The translations under genes were made by a program, and so were the position numbers. The notes beneath the pieces are model-generated. The model was not told the origin of the DNA and searched no databases. It was given only the letters and a program-made list of their open reading frames with translations. From the NCBI GenBank assembly GCA_026002975.1, contig BPGJ01000004.1:1-64000 (forward strand): DNA of 64,000 nucleotides. Reading direction: 5' to 3'. Positions 27,589 to 37,020 of this stretch are shown here, in pieces. Numbering within the stretch: the stretch's first letter is position 1; each line of letters opens with the position of its first letter. Source of the DNA: Acidimicrobiia bacterium (GTDB taxonomy: Bacteria; Actinomycetota; Acidimicrobiia; Spongiisociales; ZC4RG35).

Positions 27589-28685
27589 CGGCCCGCACCC
27601 GTGTCCTGATCCTCGTGAAAGGACTCGGGATTGGTGGCGCCGAGAGCCTCATTGCGGATGCCGCTCCCTACTGGGACCGCACCAGGTTCGACTATCTGGT
27701 CGCATACGTGCTGCCCTGGAAGGACCAACTGGCTCCCCGCCTGGCTTCTGTCGGGGTGGAGGTGGAGTGTCTCGATGGGCGCGTCGGACTGGAACCGGGT
27801 TCGATCCGTCGCTTCAGGCGTCTCGTGCGGGCCTGGCGACCCCACCTGGTGCATGCCCACCTACCGCTGTCCGGGGTCCTGGCCCGCCTGTTCGCCGGTG
27901 TACCCGTGGTGTATACCGAGCACAACCTGCCCGACTCGTATCGGCTCCCCACCAGGATCCTCAACCGGCTCACCTATCGGCGGAACGCCGCGGTGGTCGC
28001 GGTCAGCCACCAGGTTCGGGAAGCCTTGTCGTCGTATCCGGGTCCGGAACCCGAGACCGTGGAGAACGGGGTGAGGGTGGATCGGTCGGAGCTGCGTCCG
28101 GCCGAGGAGGTCCGCCACGAGCTCGGCATCGGCGCCGGCGTTCCGCTGGTGGTACACGTTGGCAACATCCGTCCGCACAAGGGGCACTCCAACCTCATCC
28201 AGGCCACCAGGCTCCTGGCTTCGCTCGTACCCGAGGTTTTGGTGGTGTCGGTGGGAGGTGAGAAGTACCCCGGTGACCTGCGTCGGATACGGGAGGAGGC
28301 CGAGGCCGCCGGAGTGGGCGATCGGATCCGGTTCCTGGGAAGACGGGAGGACGCCCGTTCGTTCCTAGCCGCAGCCGACGTCGTGGTGAACCCATCCGAT
28401 TTCGAAGGGCTCCCGGTCGTCCTGCTCGAGGCGCTGGCGTTGGAGAGACCGGTGGTGGCCACCGAAGTGGGAGGGGTGTCGTCGCTCATCTCGGACCGGG
28501 AAACCGGCAGATTGGTGCCTCCCGGCGACCCGAGAGCGTTGGCGGAGGCGGTCTCGGAGGCCTTGACGAGCCCCGATGCCCCGCTGTGGGGCAAGGTCGG
28601 CGCACGTCTCGTCGCCGAGCGTTACGGTCTCGCCAGAATGGTCGCGGAATATGAGCGCATCTACTCCCGCGTCGCTGCATCCTGA
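27585..28685 (+). CDS. glycosyltransferase family 4
   Basis: GT-B retaining glycosyltransferase, 366 residues. Motifs: VLILVKGLGIGGAESLI (about 7-23), HAHLPLSGVLARL, YTEHNLPDSYRLP, VVAVSHQVREAL, GNIRPHKGHSNLI (about 190-202), and the donor site FEGLPVVLLEALALERPVV (about 270-288). Acceptor and donor are unknown. Translationally coupled to the epimerase upstream. The GNAT gene start lies inside its last 35 bases. Confidence 0.9.
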   Translation: MTARTRVLILVKGLGIGGAESLIADAAPYWDRTRFDYLVAYVLPWKDQLAPRLASVGVEVECLDGRVGLEPGSIRRFRRLVRAWRPHLVHAHLPLSGVLARLFAGVPVVYTEHNLPDSYRLPTRILNRLTYRRNAAVVAVSHQVREALSSYPGPEPETVENGVRVDRSELRPAEEVRHELGIGAGVPLVVHVGNIRPHKGHSNLIQATRLLASLVPEVLVVSVGGEKYPGDLRRIREEAEAAGVGDRIRFLGRREDARSFLAAADVVVNPSDFEGLPVVLLEALALERPVVATEVGGVSSLISDRETGRLVPPGDPRALAEAVSEALTSPDAPLWGKVGARLVAERYGLARMVAEYERIYSRVAAS

Positions 28686-29613
28686 GGTGGAGATCCGCCG
28701 AGCCGAGCCGGGCGACCTTCCCGGCATCCTCGAACTCCTCAAGGCTGCCTTGGGGGAGACGCCTCTGCTGCGCCGCTCACCCGACCTGTGGCGTTGGAAA
28801 CACGCCGACAATCCTTTCGGGCCGTCCCTGGTACTGGTCGCGGTGGCCGAGGAAAGGGTGGTGGGGGTGCGGGCCCTCATGCGATGGGAGTTGGTCGGAC
28901 CGTCCGGTGAGCGTCTTCGCTGCCTGCGTGCGGTCGACACCGCTACCCATCCCGAGTTCACTCGCCGGGGGATCTTCCGGAACTTGACCACTGCCGCGGT
29001 GGAAGAAGCCAGAGCGCTTGGATTCGATCTGATCTTCAACACCCCCAACGCCAAATCGGGGCCGGGCTACCTGTCGATGGGCTGGAAGCCGGTCGGTCGG
29101 GTCGGCGTGCTGGCTCGTCCCAGGTTGATCGGTGCGTCCCACCCCGGGTCGGGGCTGGCGCGGGTCGACGAGTATCTGCCCGACGTCTGGCCGGTCGAAC
29201 CCGCCCTCGAGGACAGGCCACCTCGGGGTTGGAGGACCCCGCGCACCATCGCCTACCAACGGTGGCGCTTCCTCCAGCACCCGACCGCTCGCTACGGCAT
29301 GGTCCAGCGCAACGACGCAACGGCGATCGTGAGAGCCAATCTTCGGTCTGGACGGCCGGAGCTGGTCCTCTCCGACCTACTCGGGCGGGCCGACCCGGCA
29401 CCGGTACGTGCGATCGCACGGCGTCACCGGGCCCGATATCTGGCTGGATGGTTCTCGCCGGGGAGCCCGGAGAGGCGTGCAGCGATACGGGCCGGGCTGG
29501 TACCCCTTCCCGTCACGACGCTGCGTCTCGTGGCCCGCCCTCTACGTGCAGACCTGGAGGTGGGTGACCTGTCCCGTTGGGATCTCGCCACCAGCGACCT
29601 GGAGCTCCTATGA
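28651..29613 (+). CDS. GNAT-like N-acyltransferase
   Basis: A 320-residue protein with an N-terminal GNAT fold: EIRRAEPGDLPGILELLKAAL (about 14-34), WRWKHADNPFGPSLVLVAV, and the acetyl-CoA loop segment THPEFTRRGIFRNLTTAAVEEA (about 93-115). The C-terminal half (about 170-320) is a second, degenerate GNAT-like region. Such proteins are common in exopolysaccharide loci and probably acylate an amino sugar. The ATG at 28651 overlaps the previous gene; GTG at 28687 is a nearly equal alternative. The next gene overlaps by ATGA. Confidence 0.72.
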   Translation: MSASTPASLHPEVEIRRAEPGDLPGILELLKAALGETPLLRRSPDLWRWKHADNPFGPSLVLVAVAEERVVGVRALMRWELVGPSGERLRCLRAVDTATHPEFTRRGIFRNLTTAAVEEARALGFDLIFNTPNAKSGPGYLSMGWKPVGRVGVLARPRLIGASHPGSGLARVDEYLPDVWPVEPALEDRPPRGWRTPRTIAYQRWRFLQHPTARYGMVQRNDATAIVRANLRSGRPELVLSDLLGRADPAPVRAIARRHRARYLAGWFSPGSPERRAAIRAGLVPLPVTTLRLVARPLRADLEVGDLSRWDLATSDLELL

Positions 29614-30905
29614 ACCTCCCTTGGTGGGTACCGGCGGCAGTCCTGGTTGCGGGGTTCGCGGTGCTGGTCGGCATGGGCGCCCAAGGGGCCGGGGCGGTCG
29701 TCTTCCTGGCTTTGGCGGCGGTGGCTCTGACGATAGTCGCCCGGGCGATGCGAACACCCGCCGACCACGACTGGCTGCCCCGCTGGATCGCCCTCGGGTT
29801 CGCAGCCAAGCTGGCAGGCTCCTTCGCTCGCTTCGCCATGGTCCGTTGGATCTACGGCTACGGCGACGCGGTCGGCTACTACCAGACGGCTTCCCGTATG
29901 GCTGCGACGTGGCGCTCGGGCCGGGTTCCCGAACTGTCCGGAACCGGATCGGTGGGAACCCAGATCGTCGAATGGCTGACCGGTCTGATGTTCGCGGTCT
30001 TCACCCCCGACCTGCTCGGCGGGTTCGTGATCTTCGCCGTCCTCGCCTTCTTCGGTCAGCTGCTCCTATACGCCGCCTTCCGGCGCTGGGCCAAGCCGCA
30101 CCATCTCAAGCCCTACGCCGCGCTGTTGTTCCTCCTCCCCACTTTCGCTTTCTGGCCCTCCAGCATCGGCAAGGACGCCCTGGTGATCCTCGGTCTGGGT
30201 CTGGCCGCCTATGGGGTCTCCCGGGTGTTGGAGAGGTTCCAGCTCCGCTGGATCGCCGCCATGGGGTTGGGACTGGCGGCTCTAGGCGCCATCCGGCTCC
30301 ACATCGCCGCCCTGGTGGTGGGCGGGGCTGCCGCTGCGGCCCTCTTCGCCAGGCCTCCCGTGAGGGGAGGCGGGAACGGTCTCAGGCGCCTCGCCTTCCT
30401 GGGCGGCTGCACCGCCGCCGGCCTGCTGGTGTTGTTGCTCCTACCCGAACTCCTCGGGTTCCGATTGGAGGACACCCAGGATCTGGAGTTCATCACCTCC
30501 GAGGTGGTGCGGCGGACCTCCGAGCGGGGAACGGTGGCCTCGGGTGGGCCGGTGACCGGCCCGGCCGACGTACCTGCTGGGTTGGCCCTGGTGTTGTTCC
30601 GCCCGTTCGTGTTCGAAGCGTCGGAGCCGCAGCATCTGCTGGCCGCGTTGGAGACCACCTTCCTCCTGGTGCTGGTCCTGTGGAGGCTCCCGGCCATGTT
30701 GGGGAACCTCGGTACCTGGCGGAGAACCGGCTACCTGGTGTTCTGCACCTTCTACACCTTGGCGTTCGCCATCGCCTTCTCGGCGGTACGGAACCTGGGG
30801 ATCATCGCCCGTCAGCGCGGCCAGGTCCTGGCCATGTTCCTGGCGGTCGTGATCCTCCTCGGATGGCCCGATCCCAAACCCCGTCGCAGCCTCACGGACC
30901 TCTGA
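29610..30905 (+). CDS. polytopic membrane protein, candidate polysaccharide polymerase
   Basis: A 431-residue protein with about ten hydrophobic segments and one large extracytoplasmic loop around residues 290-350 (DTQDLEFITSEVV to PAGLALVLFRPF). It also has the segment FLLPTFAFWPSSIGKDALVILGLGL near 170-195. The topology and the position between a GNAT and a WecA-type gene suggest a Wzy-like or O-antigen-ligase-like protein, but no catalytic motif can be assigned. It is coupled to the GNAT gene (ATGA), and its last 14 bases overlap the convergent WecA-like gene. Confidence 0.6.
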   Translation: MNLPWWVPAAVLVAGFAVLVGMGAQGAGAVVFLALAAVALTIVARAMRTPADHDWLPRWIALGFAAKLAGSFARFAMVRWIYGYGDAVGYYQTASRMAATWRSGRVPELSGTGSVGTQIVEWLTGLMFAVFTPDLLGGFVIFAVLAFFGQLLLYAAFRRWAKPHHLKPYAALLFLLPTFAFWPSSIGKDALVILGLGLAAYGVSRVLERFQLRWIAAMGLGLAALGAIRLHIAALVVGGAAAAALFARPPVRGGGNGLRRLAFLGGCTAAGLLVLLLLPELLGFRLEDTQDLEFITSEVVRRTSERGTVASGGPVTGPADVPAGLALVLFRPFVFEASEPQHLLAALETTFLLVLVLWRLPAMLGNLGTWRRTGYLVFCTFYTLAFAIAFSAVRNLGIIARQRGQVLAMFLAVVILLGWPDPKPRRSLTDL

Positions 30906-31792
30906 GCCCCGCCCAGCACGCACCCGCCAAGCCGGCTGCTCCGGCCAGCACGAGCGTAGGAACCGCACCGACCGCGGACCACCCGACGATCACCAGCCCA
31001 CACCATCCGATCTGTATCCCGGCCAGCAGGATCAGCGTGGCCCTCGCTCCGATCCGCCGGCAGAGCCGGTCGTACAGGTGGTCCCGATCTCCCGCGAAGA
31101 GGGGACGGCGATCCCGCAGCCTTCGCAGCACGGTCGCCGCCAGATCGACCAGCGGCAAACCGACCAGCGCCACCAATCCGAGGGACCACACGCCGTCCGG
31201 GCCTAGCGCGATCGACACGAACCCGATCGCGGTCACGTAGGCGCCGTTGTCACCGAGGAAAGCCCGGGCAGGCGGCAGGTTCCATATCAGGAACCCCACC
31301 AGGGTGGCGGCCAGGACCGCGCCGGTCACCTCCTCCGCCAGCAAGGACATCGCAAGTCCGGTGACGGCCCCGGTCGACGCTGCCAAACCGTCCATCCCGT
31401 CCCACAGGTTGACCGCGTTGACGAGGACGACAGCGAGCACCGCGCCTGCCATCACCCCGAAGAATCCCCCAGAGTTCCCATCCGAGGATCCCGCCGGCGG
31501 CCAGGGCGGCCAGGATCCTCGGGACGGGTTCCAACCCTACGAGGTCGTCGACCAGTCCCACAGCCAGGATGAGGGTGGCAGCGATGAGCAGGCCGGGGGG
31601 TAGATCACCGGCCACGGCCAAACCAGCCACCAGTCCGCACCACACACCGACTCCCCCGAGGGGCACCGCCGGGCTGCGATGCGGTTTCAGGTCGCCGTCG
31701 GGCCGGTCGACCCAGCCCGCCCGTCGTCCGACCAACACCATGAGCCCGACCACCGAGATCGAGGTGACGAGGGCTGCGGCGGGGCCGCTCAC
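30892..31792 (-). CDS. WecA/MraY-type undecaprenyl-phosphate sugar-1-phosphate transferase (one frameshift)
   Basis: Initiates a lipid-linked glycan by moving a sugar-1-phosphate (usually GlcNAc) from a UDP-sugar to undecaprenyl phosphate in the membrane. The repaired protein has 299 residues and about ten helices. Family marks: DLKPHRSPAVPLGGVGVW (about 33-50), VGLVDDLVGL (about 80), VNAVNLWDGMDGLAAS (about 122-137), FLGDNGAYVTAIGF (about 172) and a final basic loop. An extra C in the run at 31466-31470 separates GGILGWELWG from the next helix. GTG 31792 overlaps the upstream stop (GTGA). Confidence 0.82.
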
Positions 31793-33531
31793 GGACGCCA
31801 CGTGAGCTCGAGGGAACGTTCGCCGGAGTGCACCGACATCGGTTTGGGCCGACCGAAACCGGCCTGCCGGTAGAGGGCTATCGCCGGCTGGTTGTCCGCT
31901 CCGACCACGACCCGCATCCGGTCCAGGCCTTCTTGGCGAGCCCAATCTTTCAGTGCGTCGACCAGGCTCTTTCCCAACCCCCGTCCCCGCCACCCGGGTG
32001 CCACCGCCATGGCCAGCAGCTCCGGCCCGTCCGCCCGGTCGGTGCCGTACCGGAGAGTCTCCCAGAGGCGGCGGGTCACCGACGGGCGCAACATGCGGGG
32101 AGCAGCCGCCAGCCCGGCGGTCACCCCTCCTCCTTCGAGGAAGCGGCGGTAGAGACCGGCCGTGTCGGCGGTGCCGGCGATGAAACCGACGACCTGGTCG
32201 TCGGCATCCGCCGCCACCAGCACCCGGCAGGACGGGTCGGTGAGCATGAAACGGTAGAGCTGCTGCAAGAACCGGACACCCAGCGATGACAGGAATCCGG
32301 TTTCTATCCCTCTCCGGTGCAGCTCGGCCAGCGTCCGGGCGTCCCCCCGGCGCCCAGGGCGGATCTCGGCCCGCCCGGGTCGGCTCATCATCCACCCCAG
32401 ACCCTTGTCGGCCAGGACCCTCCGGTAGGTGTCGACCACCTTGTCCACCACCTGGCGTTCGTCGAACTCGGCCCGGGCTTTGGCGGCGGCGGCCTGGCCC
32501 ATGGAGGCCCGCAGGTCCGGGTCGTCTCCCAGTCGGGTGATCGCTTCGGCGAGCGCTCCCGGATCTCCCACCGGTACGAGTAGCCCGGTGATGCCGGGTT
32601 CGACCACCTGACGGCATCCCCGGATGTCGGTGGCTACCACAGGGAGCCCCGAGGCGGCAGCCTCCATGGCCGCCCGGGGGAAACCCTCCCGGTGGGAAGG
32701 GAGGACGAAGACGTCGAAGGCGCCGTAGAGCCGCTCGACGTCGGTTCTCATCCCCAGGAAGACCACGCCGGCGGCTCGGGCATCGGAGATGACTTCCCGG
32801 TCGAGCGCATCGGGCTTTTCGGGATCGTCGGGCCCGACCACCACCACCCGGTAGCCCGGCCCGAGTCGTCGAGCTGCTCGAAACAGCTCCGGATAGCCCT
32901 TCTCGGCCACCAGCCGACCCACCATCCCAACCAGGATCTCGTTCGGAGCGACCCCCAACTCTCGTCGGGTCGCCTCCCGATGACGAGCGACGTTCTCGGG
33001 GTTGAACCGGTCCAGATCGACCCCGTTGCCCAGCAAGACGAGCTTGCGGGGCGAAGCGATCCTGAGCCTCCGCATGAGGTGGAGGTCTTCGGGGTTCTGG
33101 ACCAGTTCCACGTCGGAGAACCGGGAGGCCAGCGCCTCTAGGAGGTAGACGGGCAGTCGTTCGGTCAAAGGGTCGTCCGGCGCGGCGTACAGGCCGTGGA
33201 CGGTGTTCACCACCACCGGCACCCCGGCCAGGCGGCCGACGATCCGGCCGTAGATCCCTGGTTTCGGATTGTGGGTGTGGAGAACGTCGGGGCGTTCCCG
33301 CCTGAGGATCCGCCACAGACCCGCCGCGGCACGCAGGTCGGACAGTGGCGCGAACCCCCGGGTGGATCCCGGTAGGGGAACGTGGCGGATCCCTCGCTCC
33401 TCCAGTTCGGCGACGTGGGGGCCAGGAGCGCTGACCCCGATCACCTCGCCCCATCGGGACGCCTCGGTGAGTTGGGGCAGCAGGAGATACCGGAGGGACA
33501 GATCCACCGTGGTTAGGTGAACGACCTTCAT
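31789..33531 (-). CDS. fusion of a GT4 glycosyltransferase and a GNAT acetyltransferase
   Basis: One 580-residue protein. Residues 1-385 form a GT4 domain: VVHLTTVDLSLRYLLLPQL, VLHTHNPKPGIYGRIVGRL, VGMVGRLVAEKGY (about 208-220), and SHREGFPRAAMEAAASGLPVV (about 285-305). Residues about 393-580 form a GNAT domain: IRPGRRGDARTLAELHRRGI, VVGFIAGTADTAG, and the acetyl-CoA motif VAPGWRGRGLGKSLVDALKDWA (about 515-535). A natural reading is that a transferred amino sugar is acylated by the same protein. There is no frameshift or stop between the domains. It overlaps both neighbours by four bases. Confidence 0.88.
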   Translation of the reverse strand: MKVVHLTTVDLSLRYLLLPQLTEASRWGEVIGVSAPGPHVAELEERGIRHVPLPGSTRGFAPLSDLRAAAGLWRILRRERPDVLHTHNPKPGIYGRIVGRLAGVPVVVNTVHGLYAAPDDPLTERLPVYLLEALASRFSDVELVQNPEDLHLMRRLRIASPRKLVLLGNGVDLDRFNPENVARHREATRRELGVAPNEILVGMVGRLVAEKGYPELFRAARRLGPGYRVVVVGPDDPEKPDALDREVISDARAAGVVFLGMRTDVERLYGAFDVFVLPSHREGFPRAAMEAAASGLPVVATDIRGCRQVVEPGITGLLVPVGDPGALAEAITRLGDDPDLRASMGQAAAAKARAEFDERQVVDKVVDTYRRVLADKGLGWMMSRPGRAEIRPGRRGDARTLAELHRRGIETGFLSSLGVRFLQQLYRFMLTDPSCRVLVAADADDQVVGFIAGTADTAGLYRRFLEGGGVTAGLAAAPRMLRPSVTRRLWETLRYGTDRADGPELLAMAVAPGWRGRGLGKSLVDALKDWARQEGLDRMRVVVGADNQPAIALYRQAGFGRPKPMSVHSGERSLELTWRP

Positions 33532-35601
33532 CGCCGGGCCACCTCCCTGAGGACTCGGGCGAACGAAGCCGCGGCGTCCTCCAGCCTGAACCGGCGTCGT
33601 ACGTGTTCCGCTGCCGCCCTGCCGAGGCGTTCCAGCTTGCCGGGGTCGGCGGCCAGGGAGTGCAGGGAACGACGGATCGCGTCGATGTCGCCTGGAGGCA
33701 CCACCTCACCTCCCGGGCCGACCGCCTCCGACACCCCTCCCACGTCGAACGCGACGGCCGGAGTGCCGACCGCGGCCGCCTCCAACACCACGCCGGGGAG
33801 ACCCTCGGTCCTGGAGGTGAGCAGCAACACGTCGGCCCACCGGTAGTGGGGAGCCGGATCCTCGACAGCTCCTACCAGCTCCACCCGTGTCCCGTCACCG
33901 GCGGCTCTCTCCACCTCGGCCCTCAGGGGACCCTCCCCCACCATCCGCAACGTCGCTCCTTCCACCTCGGTCACTGCCGCGACGGCCTCCAGTGGACCCT
34001 TCTCGCCGCTGAGGCTCCCCACGAACAACACCCGCAGTCCGTCTCGCCGGGGCGGTCCGACTTCTTCTACTCGCTCCCCTGTGGGGACGCCGTCGGGCAG
34101 GACCCGAACCTCGACTCCCGGTGCCAGAGCCCTCACCTGGGCGGCCGTGGCCTCGGAGACAGCCAGGACTGTGCGGGTGCGGCTCAGCAGCCACCGTTGC
34201 AACCCCCGACGGAGCCGCCCCGCCACCCAGAAGTCGGGCTCGCCGATGCTCCTGTGGACCACCGGCACTCCGGTACCCAGGGCGGCGAGGACCACCGGCC
34301 GTAGGGTGCCACCGTAGGCGACGACCACGTCGTAGCCCCGGATCCTCCTTCTCAGGGCCCGGAGGATCCCGAGGTCGGATCGACGCAGGCTCCCGGGCGG
34401 GACGTCGGTCAGGGTCTCCACCTCGACGGTGGGGCCTTCGGTGGACCGGGTGAGGCTCACCACGTCGACCGGGACACCCTGGCGGTTCAGCTCTGCAGCG
34501 ACCCTGGTGGAGGCCACCTCTGCTCCCCGCCGCCGGTCGCTGGACACCACCATCAGGACTCGGGGGTCTCGCAGCGGACGGCGGGGATCGGACGCCACCC
34601 GGCGGCGCCAACCGAACACCGCCCAAGGCGCCCGCGCCGCCAACGCCAACCGGTCGAGCCGTCGATCGTGGGCCAGGACGACGGCCAGGTTCACCGGATG
34701 GATCCGACGACCATCGAAGTCCGTGACGTCGAGGCGGGGTATGGCCCGCTCGAGATACGCGACCGGAAGGGAGGCCACCCTGAGGGCCTCCATGACCTCG
34801 TCGGGTATCGGAGCGTCGACGGTCTGGCGTGCGATCAGCAGCGCCAGATAGGTAGGGGTCCGGAGCCGCCACCGGCCGACGAACTCGATGCTCCGTTCCC
34901 AATCCACGGCCTGGGCCAGCTCGGCGAGGTCCCTGAACAGGATCAGCCTGAACCGGTGGTCGAGCACCGCGTGGCAGCAGAGGAAAGCGGTCGAGGCTCC
35001 GTCGGGGAGACGCCACGTCCCGGCCAGCGGGCCATCCTCGATCGGGGTGGCCGCCGACCAGGCTTCGTCGGTGGCCCCCAGCTGCAGCCCCCCTGAGCTG
35101 GGTGTAGGAGAAGAGATCCCAGTGCAGATCGACGGCGAAGCGGACCCCTCCGGGACTCCCCATCAGGACCTCCCTCTTCTCGGCCATCGGCTTCTTGGGG
35201 GGGATCGAGGCGTGTGGCCGCGAACCCAGCAGGTCCAACATGGGTTCCACCTGGTCGGGCGGGACCAGCAGGTCGAGATCGGAGAACCCACGGATCCCGC
35301 TCTCTCGATACACATGGTGAGCGAGGAAGGGACCCTTGAGCACCGACACCCTGATGCCCCGAGCATTGGCTTCCTCCACGACTCCCCTGAGGTGCTCCAC
35401 CATCGACCGGGTCCGCGCCTGGATCCTCCCGGCCAGTCCCATCACCAACGGGTCGGAGATGGCCCGAGCCAGCAGGGGCACCAGTCCGTGCCGTTGAGCA
35501 GCCGCGACCAGCCTGGGATCCACCGGTGATTGGATCGACACCGGCCTACCCGCAGCCAGATCGACCAGCACCTCCCTCGCCACCGCCCTTCCGGTTTGCA
35601 T
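33528..35601 (-). CDS. nucleotidyltransferase-like (NTP_transf_5) protein fused to a GT4 glycosyltransferase (one frameshift)
   Basis: The repaired reading frame has 690 residues. About residues 1-340: an NTP_transf_5-like nucleotidyltransferase with VSVLKGPFLAHHVY and GIRGFSDLDLLVPPDQVE (G-S/D-x-D metal motif near 115), VDLHWDLFSYTQLRG, then LDHRFRLILFRDLAELAQAVDW. About 355-690: a GT4 domain with LMVVSSDRRRGAEVAST, VLPDGVPTGE, FVGSLSGEKGPLEAV and SRTEGLPGVVLEAAAVGTPAV. An extra C in the six-C run at 35088-35093 interrupts the first domain. No stop lies between the domains, but an undetected frameshift there could make two genes. This nucleotidyltransferase family accompanies PqqD-like and HPr-kinase-like proteins, as it does here. 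Divergent from LuxR, 23 bases apart. Confidence 0.72.
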
Positions 35602-35624
35602 TCTTCCTGGCAGACTAAGACGAG

Positions 35625-36194
35625 GTGACGGCTGGACAACCCCCGGTCAAGCTGGCCGCGTGCGGGCCCGCTCCAGACGAGGTGACCTCGCGGTTCGAGC
35701 AGGTAGACGTCGACCATGCCGACGTGGTGCTGGTGTGGCGGGATCCCTGTGAGGTCCCCGACCTCGCCTCCCTCTCCGAACACCGAATGGTGCTGGTGGT
35801 GGGGCCACCCCACGAAGCCTGCCTCCTCCGTGCGGTCGAGTGCGGCGCCCGGGGCTATCTGGACGACCGGGCATCCCACGACGAGGTGGCCGCGGCGGTG
35901 GAGACGCTGGCCTCAGGGGGTTCGGTGGTGTCACCCCTGCTACTGGGGTCGCTGCTGCGCCTGGTGGTCGCCGAACAGCGGAACCGGATGCCCGACGGGC
36001 TGTCGCCCCGGGAACGGGAAGTCTTCCTACTGGCGGTGAGGGGGCTGTCCCGGCGGGAGATCGCCGACGCCTTGTACGTCAGCGAAGGCACCATACGCAC
36101 CCACCTGGGGCGTATCTACCGGAAGCTCGGGGTGCACAGCCGAGCCGAACTGATCGCGATCGGGGGAGGAGGTTTCAACGGTGAGCGCCCATAG
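35625..36194 (+). CDS. LuxR-type transcriptional regulator with degenerate receiver
   Basis: A 189-residue NarL/LuxR-like regulator. The C-terminal HTH (about 127-189) is complete: LSPREREVFLLAVRGLSRREIADALYVSEGTIRTHLGRIYRKLGV. The N-terminal region keeps only the end of a receiver (CGARGYLDDRASHDEVAAAVETL). The acidic pocket is missing and the expected phospho-Asp strand reads VVLVWRDP, so it is probably not phosphorylated in the usual way. GTG start. Its 3' end overlaps the first PqqD-like gene by 14 bases, so it is cotranscribed with the RRE gene and may control the divergent nucleotidyltransferase operon too. Confidence 0.85.
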   Translation: MTAGQPPVKLAACGPAPDEVTSRFEQVDVDHADVVLVWRDPCEVPDLASLSEHRMVLVVGPPHEACLLRAVECGARGYLDDRASHDEVAAAVETLASGGSVVSPLLLGSLLRLVVAEQRNRMPDGLSPREREVFLLAVRGLSRREIADALYVSEGTIRTHLGRIYRKLGVHSRAELIAIGGGGFNGERP

Positions 36195-36444
36195 GAATCC
36201 GGTCCGTCGAGGGCGTCTCCTCGGTGGGCGGAAACAGGCCAGGGTGGAGACTCCCGACGGGAAGGTGCATGTCCTCAACCCGAGCGCCCGGGCGATATGG
36301 GAGCTGTGCGACGGCGAAACCACACCGGCCGAGATGGCAGCCGCGGTGGCAGCGGCGACCGGGCTGGATCCGCAGGTGGCGCTTGGCCAGGTCGAGGAAA
36401 CCCTGGCCTCGTTCGCCCGGTTGGGGCTGGTAGATCCCGGCTAG
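36181..36444 (+). CDS. PqqD-like RRE protein 1
   Basis: An 87-residue winged-helix PqqD-family protein, the fold used as a RiPP recognition element that holds a leader peptide for a modifying enzyme. Seen: ARVETPDGKVHVLNPSARAIWELCDGETTPAEMAAAV, then a last wing ETLASFARLGLVDPG. This is the family's core with the usual LNPTA-xx-W-LCDG pattern. It overlaps luxR, and its TAG sits within the reverse TAG of the opposite-strand Tat protein. A second copy lies at 37021. Whether it serves a peptide substrate or another protein is unknown. Confidence 0.85.
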   Translation: MSAHRNPVRRGRLLGGRKQARVETPDGKVHVLNPSARAIWELCDGETTPAEMAAAVAAATGLDPQVALGQVEETLASFARLGLVDPG

Positions 36445-36914
36445 TAGTCGATACGACCCCGAGGCTGGGGGCAGGTGAACACGGGCCCTTTCTGTCGGTC
36501 GCAGTACTGGCCGCCCTTGACCACCGCCGCGTCGATCCTGCAGTTGGCGGGCGGGGTGATCGTCACCTGACCGAACTCGTCGGGCCCGCTGACGCTGAAT
36601 CCCAGGTCGCCCCCGTTCGCCTTCTTCGGATATGGGATGAACGGGCAACCCGGAGTCGCGCCAGGTCTGTCCTCCCAGCCTTTTCCTGCTTCCCACTTGA
36701 TGAAGAACATCTTGTCGCCGCACTTGACGTTGAGGGCGATGAACGAGATGGCGGGCGAGCAGGCACCGGGCTGGCGGACTGGGCGAAGGCCCGGCCCATC
36801 CCCACGGTCTGCACCACCGGTGTGGCCCACATGACCGCCCCGCCGAGGGCTGCTCCTCGCCGCAGCAGCTCCCTCCGACTCAGACCTGGCTGACCTGCCT
36901 GTTCCGTGATCCAT
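36441..36914 (-). CDS. Tat-exported six-cysteine protein of unknown function (two frameshifts)
   Basis: Not recognised. After repair it encodes 157 residues: a twin-arginine signal (LSRRELLRRGAALGGAVMW, then a FAQSAS cleavage region), followed by a roughly 105-residue mature part with six Cys (ACSPA, VKCGDK, PGCPFI, ANCRID, QYCDRQ, FTCPQP), which could form three disulfides. One base is extra somewhere in 36884-36911 and one is missing near 36766-36770. The ATG at 36914 has a perfect GGGAGG upstream. It lies between the two PqqD-like genes on the opposite strand, making it a candidate partner or substrate of that cassette by position only. Confidence 0.6.
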   Translation of the reverse strand: MDHGTGRSARSESEGAAAARSSPRRGGHVGHTGGADRGDGPGLRPVRQPGACSPAISFIALNVKCGDKMFFIKWEAGKGWEDRPGATPGCPFIPYPKKANGGDLGFSVSGPDEFGQVTITPPANCRIDAAVVKGGQYCDRQKGPVFTCPQPRGRIDY

Positions 36915-37005
36915 TCTCGCCTCCCAAAGACGACGTGCCCTGTCTTGGGTCACTCTAGGTGACTTCGACGCCACCCGCCGTACGACGTCCGTCGTATTTT
37001 CCCGG

Positions 37006-37020
37006 TACGATCCCCCGACC
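37006..37020 (+). promoter_or_regulatory. candidate -10 box (TACGAT), near-leaderless
   Basis: TACGAT (37006-37011) is nine bases before the GTG of the second PqqD-like gene, and no ribosome site is seen. The divergent Tat-protein gene shares this 106-base intergenic region. Confidence 0.35.

Noticed and set aside
31250..33709. 819-codon minus-strand frame in the GT4-GNAT region
   Set aside because: Only its last part (the N-terminal half of the WecA-like protein) is real, joined to the next frame through a frameshift. The rest is a shadow of the GT4-GNAT gene.
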